From positions 42,783 through 106,782 of the forward strand of contig NZ_JAIQXV010000017.1 of the NCBI RefSeq assembly GCF_020166415.1: DNA of 64,000 nt, given 5' to 3'. A program made the position numbers and the translations under genes. This document shows positions 17,689 through 26,666 of this stretch, piece by piece (position 1 is the first letter of the stretch; every line of letters starts with the position of its first letter). The notes beneath the pieces are model-generated. The model was not told where the DNA came from and did not search any database. It worked only from the letters and a program-made list of their open reading frames with translations. The DNA comes from Deinococcus multiflagellatus. GTDB lineage: Bacteria > Deinococcota > Deinococci > Deinococcales > Deinococcaceae.

Positions 17689-18022
17689 GGCAGGGGAGAG
17701 CCCCCACCCGCGCCGCTGCCGGTACTGGACAGCGACTTTCCCTGTGCTTGACCCGGCTCGTGCCCAGCGGGACACGCACAGCTAAAAGTACCTTCGCGCC
17801 GCCCTCGCCAGGCCGGCCCCAGGCAGCTTGAGGCGCGGCGTGGGGCCGCCGCCTGTTCCTGATTCACTCTCTGTTCATGCCATGGGCGAATCGGGAGCCC
17901 GCCGCTTCCTCCGGCGTCCAGACCACCCGTGACCGCCCCTCGGCGCCGCTTGGCAGGTCGGCTCAGGTTGAACAGGTTTTGGAACGGTTCACCCGGCATC
18001 CATATGGGCGTCTGGGCTCCCG
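17689..18022. other. Intergenic between convergent genes, no gene seen
   Basis: No supported ORF was found on either strand. The CATATG at 18001 and flanking bases carry no recognised element. Confidence 0.5.
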
Positions 18023-18063
18023 GAGGTGCAGGAAAGGGGCACTTGCGCCCTCTCCTGCACCTC
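18023..18063 (-). terminator. Hairpin downstream of the lipase-like gene
   Basis: GAGGTGCAGGA (18023-18033) pairs perfectly with TCCTGCACCTC (18053-18063). It starts 5 bp after the stop at 18069. No T-run follows, so intrinsic termination is uncertain. Confidence 0.45.
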
Positions 18064-18068
18064 TGTGC

Positions 18069-19115
18069 TCAGGGCGAGGTGGCCCACAGGAAGGTGGAAC
18101 TCAGGGGGTGGCGCTGGCCGGTGGCTGTCACTGGCGCCTGGGTGTAGGCCGTGCGGCGGTCATTCCAGCACTTCATGGTGGCGTCTTCGCGTCCGGAGGG
18201 GTCGGTCAGGATGCTGCCGTGGTCAAACGACGGGTTGGTGTAATAGCAGGCGCTGCCCGTGCCGCCAATGGCGCTTGAGCGGGTGTCGCCCACCACGTAG
18301 TCGTTGCTGCCGCCCAGGTTGAAGCGGTATTTCACGCCGCTGTTGCCACTGTCCCAGTCGGTGTTCAGCACCCGCAAGAAGTCGGAGCCCGGCGTCATTT
18401 CCTTGCACTGGGTGTTGCACGACCACGTCACGTTGTTGGCCAGCGACGCAAACGTGGCCCCATTGTTCGGCGTGTTGAGGGTCATCATGGTTTTCACCGC
18501 CAGGGTGGGGGGAAAGCGCGGGTCTTTCCCGCTGGCCCCCACCGCCACCCGCGCCACCAAACCGCCCAGCGAATGCCCCACCAGGCTCACCGTGTAGCCC
18601 TTGGCGGTGTAGTTGGTGTACACCCACCACGCCAGGCGCTGCCCCAGCTGCACGATGGACGTGTCGTTGGTGAAGGTCCTGTTCTCCAGCAGCAGGTTGC
18701 TGGAGTAGGGCTTGGGCGGGCGCACGTCCTTGAGGTTGACGTAACAGCTGCTCGGCGCCTGCTTGTCGTAAAAGCCCACCGTCCGCAGCTTGCTGCCCCA
18801 CAGCGCGTCCTGGTTGTAAAAGTACTGAATCATGTCCCTGAAATAGGTGTCGCAGCCTGCAGGGGTCACGCTGTTGTCCTTGTGGGCACTGGGCGAGTAA
18901 AAGGGCTCCAGGCCGCGAATCAGCAGCACAAAGTCCGCCGGGGCGACCGCCTGGGCCTGCAGCGCTGTGGCGTCTGCGGGCGTCGGCTGGGCTGCCAGCG
19001 CGTCTGAAACCGCCGGCGCTGTCTGCGCCGCTGGGGTGGGCAAGGGGGCCACCGAAGCGCAGCCGGCAAGCAGCAGGGCGCTCAGGGTCAAGGCGGGGGT
19101 CAGGCTCCGGGTCAT
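18069..19115 (-). CDS. Lipase/esterase-like lipoprotein (alpha/beta hydrolase)
   Basis: A 348-residue protein with a lipoprotein signal (LSALLLAGC, Cys19 lipidated). The nucleophile elbow GHSLGG is at residues 180-185 (Ser182). The oxyanion side reads DFVLLIRGLEPF, and a likely catalytic His lies in NPSFDHGSIL near residue 300. The core has several Cys pairs (CDTYFRD, SSCYV, WSCNTQC), consistent with folding outside the cytoplasm. It probably cleaves ester bonds of lipids or polymers at the cell surface. Start ATG 19115 has a perfect AGGAGG. No operon partner exists; the next gene is divergent with repeat A3 between them. Confidence 0.88.
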   Translation of the reverse strand: MTRSLTPALTLSALLLAGCASVAPLPTPAAQTAPAVSDALAAQPTPADATALQAQAVAPADFVLLIRGLEPFYSPSAHKDNSVTPAGCDTYFRDMIQYFYNQDALWGSKLRTVGFYDKQAPSSCYVNLKDVRPPKPYSSNLLLENRTFTNDTSIVQLGQRLAWWVYTNYTAKGYTVSLVGHSLGGLVARVAVGASGKDPRFPPTLAVKTMMTLNTPNNGATFASLANNVTWSCNTQCKEMTPGSDFLRVLNTDWDSGNSGVKYRFNLGGSNDYVVGDTRSSAIGGTGSACYYTNPSFDHGSILTDPSGREDATMKCWNDRRTAYTQAPVTATGQRHPLSSTFLWATSP

Positions 19116-19275
19116 AGATCCTCCTGCGCCGCTGGGTCAGGCGCGGCGCTGTGAACGAGATGCGGTGAGTCTAGGCACGGCGCGGCGGGCGGCCCAGGTG
19201 CAGGCGTGGGGGGTCAACCGGCGGCACCGACCCGGTACATCTGTCACTGGTGGCCCCGCAGCAGGGGGCGGTGTC

Positions 19276-19402
19276 ATAGCGGTAACCACATCACCTAAAG
19301 GGTTTACCTTCAGGTGATGTGGGGCGAGCGGAGCGATTGACCGCGATAGACAGTGGTTGGAGTGGCGTTGAGGGGGGTGCTTTTCTCCCCAAGGCGGAAC
19401 GG
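19276..19402 (+). repeat. Dispersed repeat family A, copy A3
   Basis: Starts ATAGCGGTAACCAC. The hairpin arms are CATCACCT / AGGTGATG, where other copies have ATGACCTG / CAGGTCAT, a compensatory change. It then reads GGGGCGAGCGGAGCGA, GGTTGGAGTGGCGTTGAGG and GGTGCTTTTCTCCCC. Confidence 0.7.
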
Positions 19403-19531
19403 AATACCGCTGTCACAGGCCGCCCGCCTTGGTTGAGCCCACCGTCTGCCCTGATCCTGCGGGCCCAAGCTTCAGGGTTGCCCCCAGGGCCCGCTCACGG
19501 TGGACCCCAGGAGCGGTGGAACAATTCCTCC

Positions 19532-20257
19532 ATGTGGACTGCGGCGCTGTGGGGGCTGGCTGGGGGTTCGTCGCTGGTGGTGGGAGCCCTGCTGGGGCTG
19601 TACGCGCCCATCAGCAAAAAGGTGGTGGCCCTCATCATGGCGCTGGGCGCCGGCGTGCTGGTCAGCAGCGTGGCCTTTGAGCTGATGGACGAGGCCCTGG
19701 GCAAAGGGGGCTTTGACGCGGCTGCCACCGGGCTGCTGCTGGGCGCCCTCGCCTTTTTTCTGGGCGACCTGATGATAGGCCGCGCGGGTGGTCGGCACCG
19801 CAAACGCAGTGGTGGCCAGCAGGAGGCCGGCGCGGCGTCGGCCATTGTGCTGGGCAGCCTGATGGACGGTGTGCCGGAATCGGTGGCCATCGGGGTGGGC
19901 CTGCTGGCGGGCGGTAAGGTGGGCTGGGTGTTTCTGGCGGCGGTGTTCCTGAGTAACATCCCCGAGAGCCTCAGCGCCAGCGTGGGCCTGAAGCGCGCGG
20001 GCCACGCCCCGCTGCATATCCTGGGCATGTGGAGCGCCATCGCCCTGCTGAGCGCGGTGGCTGCGGGCCTGGGCTTTACGCTGCTGCGCCACGCCGACGC
20101 CAATCTGGTGGCGGGGATTCAGGCCTTTGCGGCGGGCGCCATTTTGACCATGCTGTCGTCCACCATGCTGCCGGAAGCCTACGAAGAAGGGGGCGCGGTG
20201 ATTGGGCTGGCCACGACCTGCGGCTTCCTCGCCGCCTTTACCCTCAGCCACTTGTGA
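19532..20257 (+). CDS. ZIP-family metal transporter
   Basis: A 241-residue membrane protein with about eight hydrophobic helices. The metal-binding helices carry LGSLMDGVPESVAIG and VFLSNIPESLSASVG, the paired (H/D/N)xxPE motifs of ZIP proteins, with Asp/Asn in place of the first His as in many bacterial members. A short cytosolic loop (RAGGRHRKRSGGQQE) is basic with one His. It would move zinc, iron or a similar divalent cation across the inner membrane. ATG 19532 is chosen because the protein starts directly with the first helix. The 71-residue upstream extension is encoded by repeat A3. The ribosome site is weak (GGTGGA, 13 bases away). Confidence 0.88.
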   Translation: MWTAALWGLAGGSSLVVGALLGLYAPISKKVVALIMALGAGVLVSSVAFELMDEALGKGGFDAAATGLLLGALAFFLGDLMIGRAGGRHRKRSGGQQEAGAASAIVLGSLMDGVPESVAIGVGLLAGGKVGWVFLAAVFLSNIPESLSASVGLKRAGHAPLHILGMWSAIALLSAVAAGLGFTLLRHADANLVAGIQAFAAGAILTMLSSTMLPEAYEEGGAVIGLATTCGFLAAFTLSHL

Positions 20258-20279
20258 AAAGGCGCTTCGTGTCTTCCCC

Positions 20280-20402
20280 AATGGTTCGGACAGTGTTCAA
20301 GCGTGGCGAGTGTCTTATGGAAGAAACGTCGTCTGGGACGCCCCACTCGCTGCTCCCTCTGCTGCGCCGCTCTGCGGATCCCCCACAAGGGCTTCTGTCA
20401 CC
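20280..20402 (+). repeat. Dispersed repeat family C, copy C1
   Basis: ATGGTTCGGACAGTGTTCAA, GTGGCGAG, TGGAAGAAACGTCGTCTGG, GACGCCCCACTCGCTGC and CCCCCACAAGGG follow in the same order as in copy C2 at 48612. Confidence 0.65.
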
Positions 20403-20466
20403 TTCCCTGACGGAACCCCATGAAGTGGGGCGGGTGGCTGGGGCGTTCGGCTACGCCCTGAAACAG

Positions 20467-20973
20467 ATGAGCGGAGAGCCGCTGGGCGACCCCACGGCGG
20501 TCAGCATCACGGCGCAGTTGACCTGTTTGGACTTCAGCTTCGATTCGACCAACTGTCACCGGAGCAGCATGGGCATAGATGAGGCGTTGCGGCTGGCGGC
20601 GCAGTATGTCCAGAGCGGTACGCCCGTGCGCACCACCAACCGGGCCGGACCCCAGACCGCAGGCACGCGCCTGATTGAGGGCATTGGACCTGGGCAGCTG
20701 GACGTGCAGGTAGACGTCCCGGACGAGGTGGAACAGTCGCCGGATACGGGGGAGTCGCCGCTGGACGGTTCACAGGCAGAAGCCGCGGACCCACGGGCAG
20801 ATGAGGAGGCCGCACTGAACGCCCTCAGGGTCGCTGCCCAGGCCCTGGGAGGCGCAGAAGAGGCGGCGCGGGCAGCCCGCGCCCGGTACAACGCCGCAGC
20901 CCAGGCCTATGCCCAGGTTGTCCAGCAGGAGGGAAACACACTTCGCGGGCGCTCCGCTACGCTCCTTCAGTAG
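20467..20973 (+). CDS. Hypothetical protein, N-terminus uncertain
   Basis: The frame has coding character: SITAQLTCLDFSFDSTNCH, then MGIDEALRLAAQYVQSGTPV, an acidic linker rich in Asp/Glu, and an Ala-rich helical C-terminus (ALNALRVAAQALGGAEEAAR). The open frame extends 5' through GAFGYALKQ into repeat C1, so the true start may have been lost when the repeat arrived. I use ATG 20467 as the first internal Met. No family is recognised. The helical tail could form a coiled coil. It may be a fragment. Confidence 0.4.
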   Translation: MSGEPLGDPTAVSITAQLTCLDFSFDSTNCHRSSMGIDEALRLAAQYVQSGTPVRTTNRAGPQTAGTRLIEGIGPGQLDVQVDVPDEVEQSPDTGESPLDGSQAEAADPRADEEAALNALRVAAQALGGAEEAARAARARYNAAAQAYAQVVQQEGNTLRGRSATLLQ

Positions 20974-21155
20974 GCCCCTTCCTGGTGGTGGACGCTGTCC
21001 TGCTGGCCTACACAGTCGTACCCTGGCAGATCATCCATCCAGTCGGCCTGAGTGTGATGTGGGTCGCCTTCCCACTACACATCAGGATTCAGCATTTTCT
21101 GGGTATTGAACGATCTCAGGAAGTGAGGATCCACGCCAGAGAGTTCCGTTTCAGG

Positions 21156-21196
21156 AAAAACGCTGCGCCGTACTCCCGTGGTGTGGGGTACGGCGC
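21156..21196 (-). terminator. Rho-independent terminator of the lipoprotein gene
   Basis: GCGCCGTAC (21165-21173) pairs with GTACGGCGC (21188-21196). On the minus strand the stem is followed by a run of five T. It lies 17 bp after the stop at 21213. Confidence 0.75.
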
Positions 21197-21212
21197 GGCT
21201 CTGAAGCGCCGT

Positions 21213-21680
21213 TTAGGGAGCTGTGACGGTGACCACGAAACCAACGGGGCCAGGTCCGGCGGGTACGTCGGTGCGCGTCAGGCCCAGCAGGGCTGTGGAG
21301 CGGGTGCCGACGGCCACTGTGGAGGGGACCGTCACATTCACGGTGGTGGTGTGCGAAGTCCCGGTGGTGAAGGTCCGTGCTGGAACGGTGTAGGTGATGC
21401 CTTCCGGGGAGACGTAGATGACATTGGGATCCGGATGCTGGGCTGCGGCCTCGTTGGACTTGCTCCAGATCAGCGGCGTGCCCGTGGGCACAGGTCCGTA
21501 ATTGATGGTCACTGTGCCCGTGCGGGTGGTGCCTTGCGGCACCGTGAGCTGGACTGTGCCGCCATTGACCACGCCGCTGTTCGGGCCGGGCGGAGAAAAG
21601 GGCGAAGAAGAGCTGTTCACGCAGCCGGTCAAGCCGAGGAGGAACAGCGCTGCAAGACCGAGAGGCAGGAACGGCTTCAT
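21213..21680 (-). CDS. Small lipoprotein with Ig-like/beta-rich domain
   Basis: A 155-residue protein with signal LGLAALFLLGLTGC and lipidated Cys20, then a Ser/Pro linker (VNSSSSPFSPPGPNSG). The mature part is beta-rich, with alternating Thr/Val strands (VTINYGPVPTGTPLIWSKSN and TFTTGTSHTTTVNVTVP), suggesting an immunoglobulin-like fold of about 120 residues. It probably sits on the outer face of the cytoplasmic or outer membrane. Start ATG 21680 begins the signal directly; the ribosome site is weak. A good terminator follows. No specific function can be assigned. Confidence 0.75.
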   Translation of the reverse strand: MKPFLPLGLAALFLLGLTGCVNSSSSPFSPPGPNSGVVNGGTVQLTVPQGTTRTGTVTINYGPVPTGTPLIWSKSNEAAAQHPDPNVIYVSPEGITYTVPARTFTTGTSHTTTVNVTVPSTVAVGTRSTALLGLTRTDVPAGPGPVGFVVTVTAP

Positions 21681-21867
21681 GGCGCGTATCTTACGCCCCC
21701 TCAAGGTCGGGCCACCTGGCATTCGGTCCATGTGTGGTCGGTGCCGTTGAAGTTGCCACCGCGCACACAACTCCCAATGAAGCTGTCGCTGACCACGTGA
21801 TCGAGTGAGGGCCAGTAATACCCGGCGTATTCCGGCCTGACTTCGCCAACGGTATCCCTTCTCTGAC

Positions 21868-21955
21868 GGAAGCCCCACAAGGGGGAGGAGAAAAGCAGCG
21901 TGTTTGTCAGGCTCTCCTCTGTGGACTGCTGAAACTGTCCTGCTCCCCCAGTCGC
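21868..21955 (+). repeat. Dispersed repeat family C, partial copy C3
   Basis: CCCCACAAGGGGGAGGAGAAA, AGCAGCGTGTTTGTC, GGCTCTCCTCTGTGGACTGC match the 3' half of copy C2. It lies just beyond the stop of the kinase gene at 22021. Confidence 0.6.
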
Positions 21956-22020
21956 CGGAGGGCAAGGCTGTGGAAGGGCGAGGGAAAGAGGCAAGGCCCT
22001 CGCACGATCCCTGCCTGGCC

Positions 22021-25000
22021 TTAGCTGGCCACCACGGCGCCTTGCGGGGGGGCCGGCACTTCGGGCAGCGTGAAATGAAAGGTGCTGCCCTGGCCCGGCG
22101 TGCTCTCGGCCCACAGCCGCCCGCCGTGGCGCTCAATGATCTTCTGGCAGATGCCCAGGCCCAGGCCGGTGCCCTCGTACTGGTCGCGGGGGTGCAGGCG
22201 CTGAAACAGCACAAAAATCCGTTCCAGATATTCGGCCTCAATGCCAATGCCGTTGTCCGACACCTGCAGATGCCAGTTCTGGCCCTCATGTATGGCCTCC
22301 ACCTTGAGGTCGGGAACCACCCCTGGGCGGGTGAACTTCAGGGCGTTGGACAGCAGGTTCTGAAACAGCTGGGCCAGCTGCGGTCCGTCGCCCAGCACCG
22401 TGGGCAACTCGCCCACCGTGACCCGCGCGCCGGTTTCTTCCAGGCGGCGGCTCAGGCGGGCCATGGCCTCGGTCAGGGGGGTGCCCAGGTCCACGGGTTG
22501 CAGGGGCACGTTCTCGCCGCTCAGCCGGGAATAGGTGAGCAGGTCGTCCACCAGGGCGCTCATGCGCTCGGCGCCCCGGATCACCATGCCCAGGTACAGC
22601 CGCCCCCGGTCATCCAGCTGGGCGCCGTAGCGCTGCTCAATCAACTGCGTGAAGCTGCTGACCGTGCGGATGGGCTCTTTGAGGTCATGCGAGGTGATGT
22701 ACGCGAAGCGCTCCAGGGCCATGTTGCTGCGCCGCAGTTCGGCGTTGGCCTGTTCAAGCTCCGCCGTGCGCGCCTGCACCCGCTTTTCCAGTGAGGCGGC
22801 CAGCTCGGCCAGCTGCGCCTGCGCTTCGCGCTGCGCCGTCACGTCGGTGTTGGTGCCAAACCAGCGGATCACCTGCCCCTGGGCGTCGCGGATGGGCACC
22901 GCCCGCGAGAGAAACCAGCGGTACTCGCCGCTGCGTGAGCGCAGGGGAAAGGTGTCTTCCCACGGCTCGCCGCTGGCGATGGCGGCCCTGAACTTGGCCA
23001 CCACCCCCTCGCGGTACTCCGGATGGTGCACCCGGGCCCAGCCCCAGTCGCGCACCTCGTCGGGCGACGTGCCGGTGTAGTCGTACCAGCGCTTGTTGTA
23101 CCAGCCAATGGCCCCGGAGGCGTCCGCCGTCCAGGCGAACTGGCTGATGTGGTCGGCCAGTTCGCGGAAGCGCTCCTCGCTTTCCCGCAGGGCCGCCAGC
23201 ACCGCCCGGCGCCCTTCCACGTCCAGCAGAACCCCCGGAAACGAGACGGGCGTGCCGTCGGCGGCGTGCTCCACCCGGCCGTTGGCCTCAATCCAGTAGT
23301 ACCGCCCGTCGCGGCGGCGCACCCGGTATTCATGGGCGTAGGCCCCGCCGCGGGCCACCGCCTCGGCAATGGCCGCCATCAGCCCTGGCCGGTCATCCGG
23401 GTGCACGGTGGCGACCACCTGTTCGAGGCTGAGGCCCTCCTGACCCAGCGCGGGATCCAGGCCGAAATTGGTGGCAAAGGCCTCGTCCACAGTGAAGCGG
23501 TCATGGCGCAGGTCCCAGAACCATGTGCCCAGAATGGCCCCGGCCGCCAGCGCCAGGCCAATGCGCTCCACGTTTTGCTGCAGCGCGCGCTCGGCGGCCA
23601 TGCGGGCCGTGACGTCCTGTTCGGCCACCACCGCCCCCAACAGCTGGCCGTCTGCGCCGCAGATGGGCGCGGCGTTGTTCAGGAAAAACCGCCGTTCACT
23701 GCGGCCAAAGGGCTGGTATTCGATCAGTTCGCCGCGCACCGTCTCGCCGCGCAGCAGCGCGCGGGTCATGGCCCACTCGTGCGCCGCCACCCGCTGACCG
23801 GTCTCGGGCCACCAGCCCACCCACTCGCCGTACTCTTCCCAGCGGGTGGTTTCGGGGGCCACCCCCCACAGCTCGCGGTGCGCGGCGTTGTCGCGGATCA
23901 GGTGCCCGGATGGATCGGCGAGCAGCACGCCCACCGGCAGGGCGTCAAGCACCCCGGAGAGCTGCGCCTCGCTGCGGGCCAGGGCCAGTTCGGCCTCCTT
24001 GTGGTCGTGGATGTTGGTGGCGCTGCCCAGCCACTCGCCCGTGGGCAGGGGCGTGAGCTGCACCTGATGCCAGAGGTACGCCCCGTCGTGTCGGCGCAGG
24101 CGCACCTGCTGCTCAAAGGCGCCCAGTGGCGTGGGGGTGACCGTGGCCAGCACGCTGGGCAGGTCGTCCGGGTGGATCACCTGCGGCCAGACCTCGCGCC
24201 CGGCGCGGGCCGGCTGGCCTGTGTAGGTGCACCACGTGCGGTTAAAGTGCGCCTCGCCGCTGCCCAGCTGCGAGGTCCACACGAGTTGCGGCAGACCGTC
24301 CAGCACCAGCCGGGTGCGGTCGGCCCGGTCACGCGCGCGCTGCTGCGCCCGGTCCAGCGCCTGGGCCAGCAGCGCCGCGCCGGTTTGCGCCACTGCCTGT
24401 TCGGCAGGCCCCAGTGTGCGTGGCCCACCGAAACCCAGCACGGCGGCCCCCAGCGGCTGATCGGTTCTCAGGGGCAAGAGGAGCGCGCTCGGCGCCGCCT
24501 GCGGGCGGTCAAGCAGGGCAGTTGCCTGGGAAAGAGGGGTGTCCTGGGTGCTCGACAGGACCAGTGGCGCGCCAGCCTGCAAGACGTCGGCCAGCGGCCC
24601 CTCCAGCGGGAGGGCCGGGCCCGCAGGCTGACCCGCACAGACGCGCTGAAGGTGACCAGGCTGCAGCGTGCCCAGGCTGATCTGGTCGGCGCCCAGGATC
24701 TGGGCCAGGAGGGGGAGAGTGTCGAGCACCTCGGGCACGGTCTGGGCCTGCGCGAGGCCCTGCGCCAACGCGGGGAGATGTTGAAGCTGGGGCTCTATCT
24801 CGCGCTGCTCTTGAAGCCTGGACAGGATCACGACCACCGACCCAGGCGGTCCGCTTTCCCCGGCCGGGGCGCTGTGCAGCCGGTGCCAGTGGTGCTGTCC
24901 ATCTGCCAACCGGACCCGCACGGCCTGTTCGGCAGGAACGCCTAGTGCGGCCAGCGGGCCAAGCCCCTGGCGATCCGCCGGGTGAAACAGGGTTTCGACG

Positions 25001-25155
25001 CCCTGCCGGCACAGCCTGTCGGCGGCCAGACCCACATGCCGCGACAGGGCAGGGTTCACGTAAACCGTGGCGCCTGCCCTGTCGCACAGATACGCGGGCA
25101 GGGGCACGATGTCGAGCGGGTGAACTGGAAAAGGCGCGGCTGGCCGCTCTGGCAT
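22021..25155 (-). CDS. Multi-PAS/GAF sensor histidine kinase
   Basis: A 1044-residue soluble kinase. Order: PAS (about 10-115), GAF (about 135-300), PAS (310-425, VWPQVIHPDDLPS), PAS (435-545), PAS (555-670, TWFWDLRHDRFTVDE), PAS (680-795, QFAWTADASGAIGWYNKRWY), coiled coil, HisKA (825-890, phospho-His in ITSHDLKEPIRTVSSF) and HATPase (930-1040; N-box NALKF, G1 DNGIGIE, G2 GTGLGLGICQKI). No transmembrane helix and no receiver domain are present, so it should sense cytoplasmic or redox/light cues and pass phosphate to a response regulator encoded elsewhere. ATG 25155 has AGGAGG upstream. The 40 residues further up are not conserved in style. Repeat C3 follows the gene. Confidence 0.92.
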   Translation of the reverse strand: MPERPAAPFPVHPLDIVPLPAYLCDRAGATVYVNPALSRHVGLAADRLCRQGVETLFHPADRQGLGPLAALGVPAEQAVRVRLADGQHHWHRLHSAPAGESGPPGSVVVILSRLQEQREIEPQLQHLPALAQGLAQAQTVPEVLDTLPLLAQILGADQISLGTLQPGHLQRVCAGQPAGPALPLEGPLADVLQAGAPLVLSSTQDTPLSQATALLDRPQAAPSALLLPLRTDQPLGAAVLGFGGPRTLGPAEQAVAQTGAALLAQALDRAQQRARDRADRTRLVLDGLPQLVWTSQLGSGEAHFNRTWCTYTGQPARAGREVWPQVIHPDDLPSVLATVTPTPLGAFEQQVRLRRHDGAYLWHQVQLTPLPTGEWLGSATNIHDHKEAELALARSEAQLSGVLDALPVGVLLADPSGHLIRDNAAHRELWGVAPETTRWEEYGEWVGWWPETGQRVAAHEWAMTRALLRGETVRGELIEYQPFGRSERRFFLNNAAPICGADGQLLGAVVAEQDVTARMAAERALQQNVERIGLALAAGAILGTWFWDLRHDRFTVDEAFATNFGLDPALGQEGLSLEQVVATVHPDDRPGLMAAIAEAVARGGAYAHEYRVRRRDGRYYWIEANGRVEHAADGTPVSFPGVLLDVEGRRAVLAALRESEERFRELADHISQFAWTADASGAIGWYNKRWYDYTGTSPDEVRDWGWARVHHPEYREGVVAKFRAAIASGEPWEDTFPLRSRSGEYRWFLSRAVPIRDAQGQVIRWFGTNTDVTAQREAQAQLAELAASLEKRVQARTAELEQANAELRRSNMALERFAYITSHDLKEPIRTVSSFTQLIEQRYGAQLDDRGRLYLGMVIRGAERMSALVDDLLTYSRLSGENVPLQPVDLGTPLTEAMARLSRRLEETGARVTVGELPTVLGDGPQLAQLFQNLLSNALKFTRPGVVPDLKVEAIHEGQNWHLQVSDNGIGIEAEYLERIFVLFQRLHPRDQYEGTGLGLGICQKIIERHGGRLWAESTPGQGSTFHFTLPEVPAPPQGAVVAS

Positions 25156-25489
25156 CACCCTCCTAGTGTAGGCGCTTTCCTGCACAGGGCGGCATAGGCC
25201 CAGCCGCTGCGCCCAGTTTCTAATATACGGTGATATCAAATCAGTGACCGGCCCCAGCAGGCTGTAGCGCAACATTGCTGGCGCATCTGCTCAGGCCCTG
25301 TGTGGTTGTCAGCCCGCATCGTCGGCACCATCAGGGAAGCAGAAGGTGGCCCAACGAAACCCCCCAGATTAAGCAAAAGACTAACCATGCCTTCTGGCCC
25401 GCAGCATGGGCCACAAGCTACATCTTCACCTGACGTTTCCACAGTCCTTACCTGCCAGCTGTCACCAGTGCATAGGGTGGGTGTGACCT

Positions 25490-26197
25490 ATGTCGTCCCC
25501 CCAAGCCCCGCTCGCCCACCTGACCAACTTTCTGAAGCGTCACGGTCACCTGTTGTTGCTGCTCTTTCTGGGGCTGCTGCTCCCCCTGCTGGGCTTCGTG
25601 AAGATCGCCCAGGAAGTGTTTGAGCAAGAGCCGTTCGCCTTCGAAAAACCCCTCATGCTGGCCCTGCATGCCCACAGTTCCACTGCACTGAACCACGTGG
25701 CGGCGACATTCTCCATCCTGGGCAGTGCCAAGGGCATGGCCCCGCTGGGCCTGCTCCTGGTCGCCGTGCTTTACCGTGTTCGGCGGCGGCTGGCGTATTT
25801 CATGGCCCTGAGCCTGGGCGGGGTGGCGATCATCAACCTACTGCTCAAGAACCTCTTTGACCGTCCACGGCCAGCCTTCTGGACGCCCATCTTGCCCGAG
25901 CCAGACTTTTCGTTTCCCAGCGGACATGCCATGTTTGCCGCTGCGCTCGCCACCTCGGTGATCCTGGTTCTCTGGACGACGCGCTGGCACCTGCCGGCCC
26001 TGGTGCTGGGGGTGCTGTACGTCCTGGGGATGATGCTCTCACGGGTTTATATCGGTGTGCATTATCCGACCGATGTGACAGGCGGGGCGCTGTTCTCCGT
26101 GGCCTGGGTGTTCGGCCTCGCCCAGCTTCTGCATCTCGACCGGGTGCCACGCGGGCGTCAGGCAGCGCAGCCAGTATCCACCTCTTCATCTCGATAG
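25490..26197 (+). CDS. PAP2-family membrane phosphatase
   Basis: A 235-residue integral membrane protein with six helices. All three PAP2 motifs are visible: KNLFDRPRP (motif 1), FPSGHAM (motif 2, catalytic His) and SRVYIGVHYPTDVTGG (motif 3, nucleophilic His and Asp). The family hydrolyses phosphatidic acid, phosphatidylglycerol phosphate or undecaprenyl pyrophosphate on the outer face of the membrane; which one is used here is not clear. A TAGGGT hexamer lies 11 bases before ATG 25490, so the transcript leader is very short. The gene is divergent from the multi-PAS kinase. Confidence 0.9.
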   Translation: MSSPQAPLAHLTNFLKRHGHLLLLLFLGLLLPLLGFVKIAQEVFEQEPFAFEKPLMLALHAHSSTALNHVAATFSILGSAKGMAPLGLLLVAVLYRVRRRLAYFMALSLGGVAIINLLLKNLFDRPRPAFWTPILPEPDFSFPSGHAMFAAALATSVILVLWTTRWHLPALVLGVLYVLGMMLSRVYIGVHYPTDVTGGALFSVAWVFGLAQLLHLDRVPRGRQAAQPVSTSSSR

Positions 26198-26666
26198 CCC
26201 TGTTCTGGGCGTCAGATGTTGGGCCGCGTTAGCGGGGTACTGTGACGCGAGCTGGCTCGAAGAGGGGCCGTTCCATTTGCTTTGGCCCAGGCCACTGGCT
26301 CAACCTATATGGAGTGTGGGTCGCACCGGGCGGGTTCCTCTTGGAGCTTAGGGTCTCGGCTGCAGGAGAGGAGCAAATAGGGTTCGTGTTCTGAAGGGGA
26401 GAACCCTGTCTTGGTGCTGGTCCCTGCACGCCTGTTGGGGCCTTTACGTAGAGTCCCAGCCCCTCTTTGCCTGCGCTTGTGGTGCGGCTTTGAGTGAGGA
26501 AAGAGGGATTACGGATTGGGCGTCCAGTGCAGGAAAGTCCGTCGTCTGCCTAATGGTTGGGATTGGCTAATTTGATATCACAAGATATCAAGACTTATTT
26601 TGAAACGAATCAGGGCCCGCAGTGGGGCAGCGCCGCAGGCCCTCAGTCAACACCTTTACTGGCTTA
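26198..26666. other. Intergenic, no gene; AT-rich inverted repeat near right end
   Basis: No supported ORF was found. The inverted repeat TTGATATC (26572-26579) / GATATCAA (26584-26591) with a four-base loop is followed by TTATTTT and could be a weak terminator or an operator. Confidence 0.45.

Noticed and set aside
15655..17775. 706-residue minus-strand frame opposite the LuxR ATPase
   Set aside because: Exactly antisense to a gene with clear NTPase and LuxR motifs; composition is typical of GC-rich shadows.
20029..20973. Single 314-residue gene starting at 20029
   Set aside because: Its first 75 residues are out of frame within the ZIP transporter gene and the next part is repeat C1.
23023..24945. 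640-residue plus-strand frame opposite the multi-PAS kinase
   Set aside because: Antisense shadow; the kinase strand carries all recognised domains.
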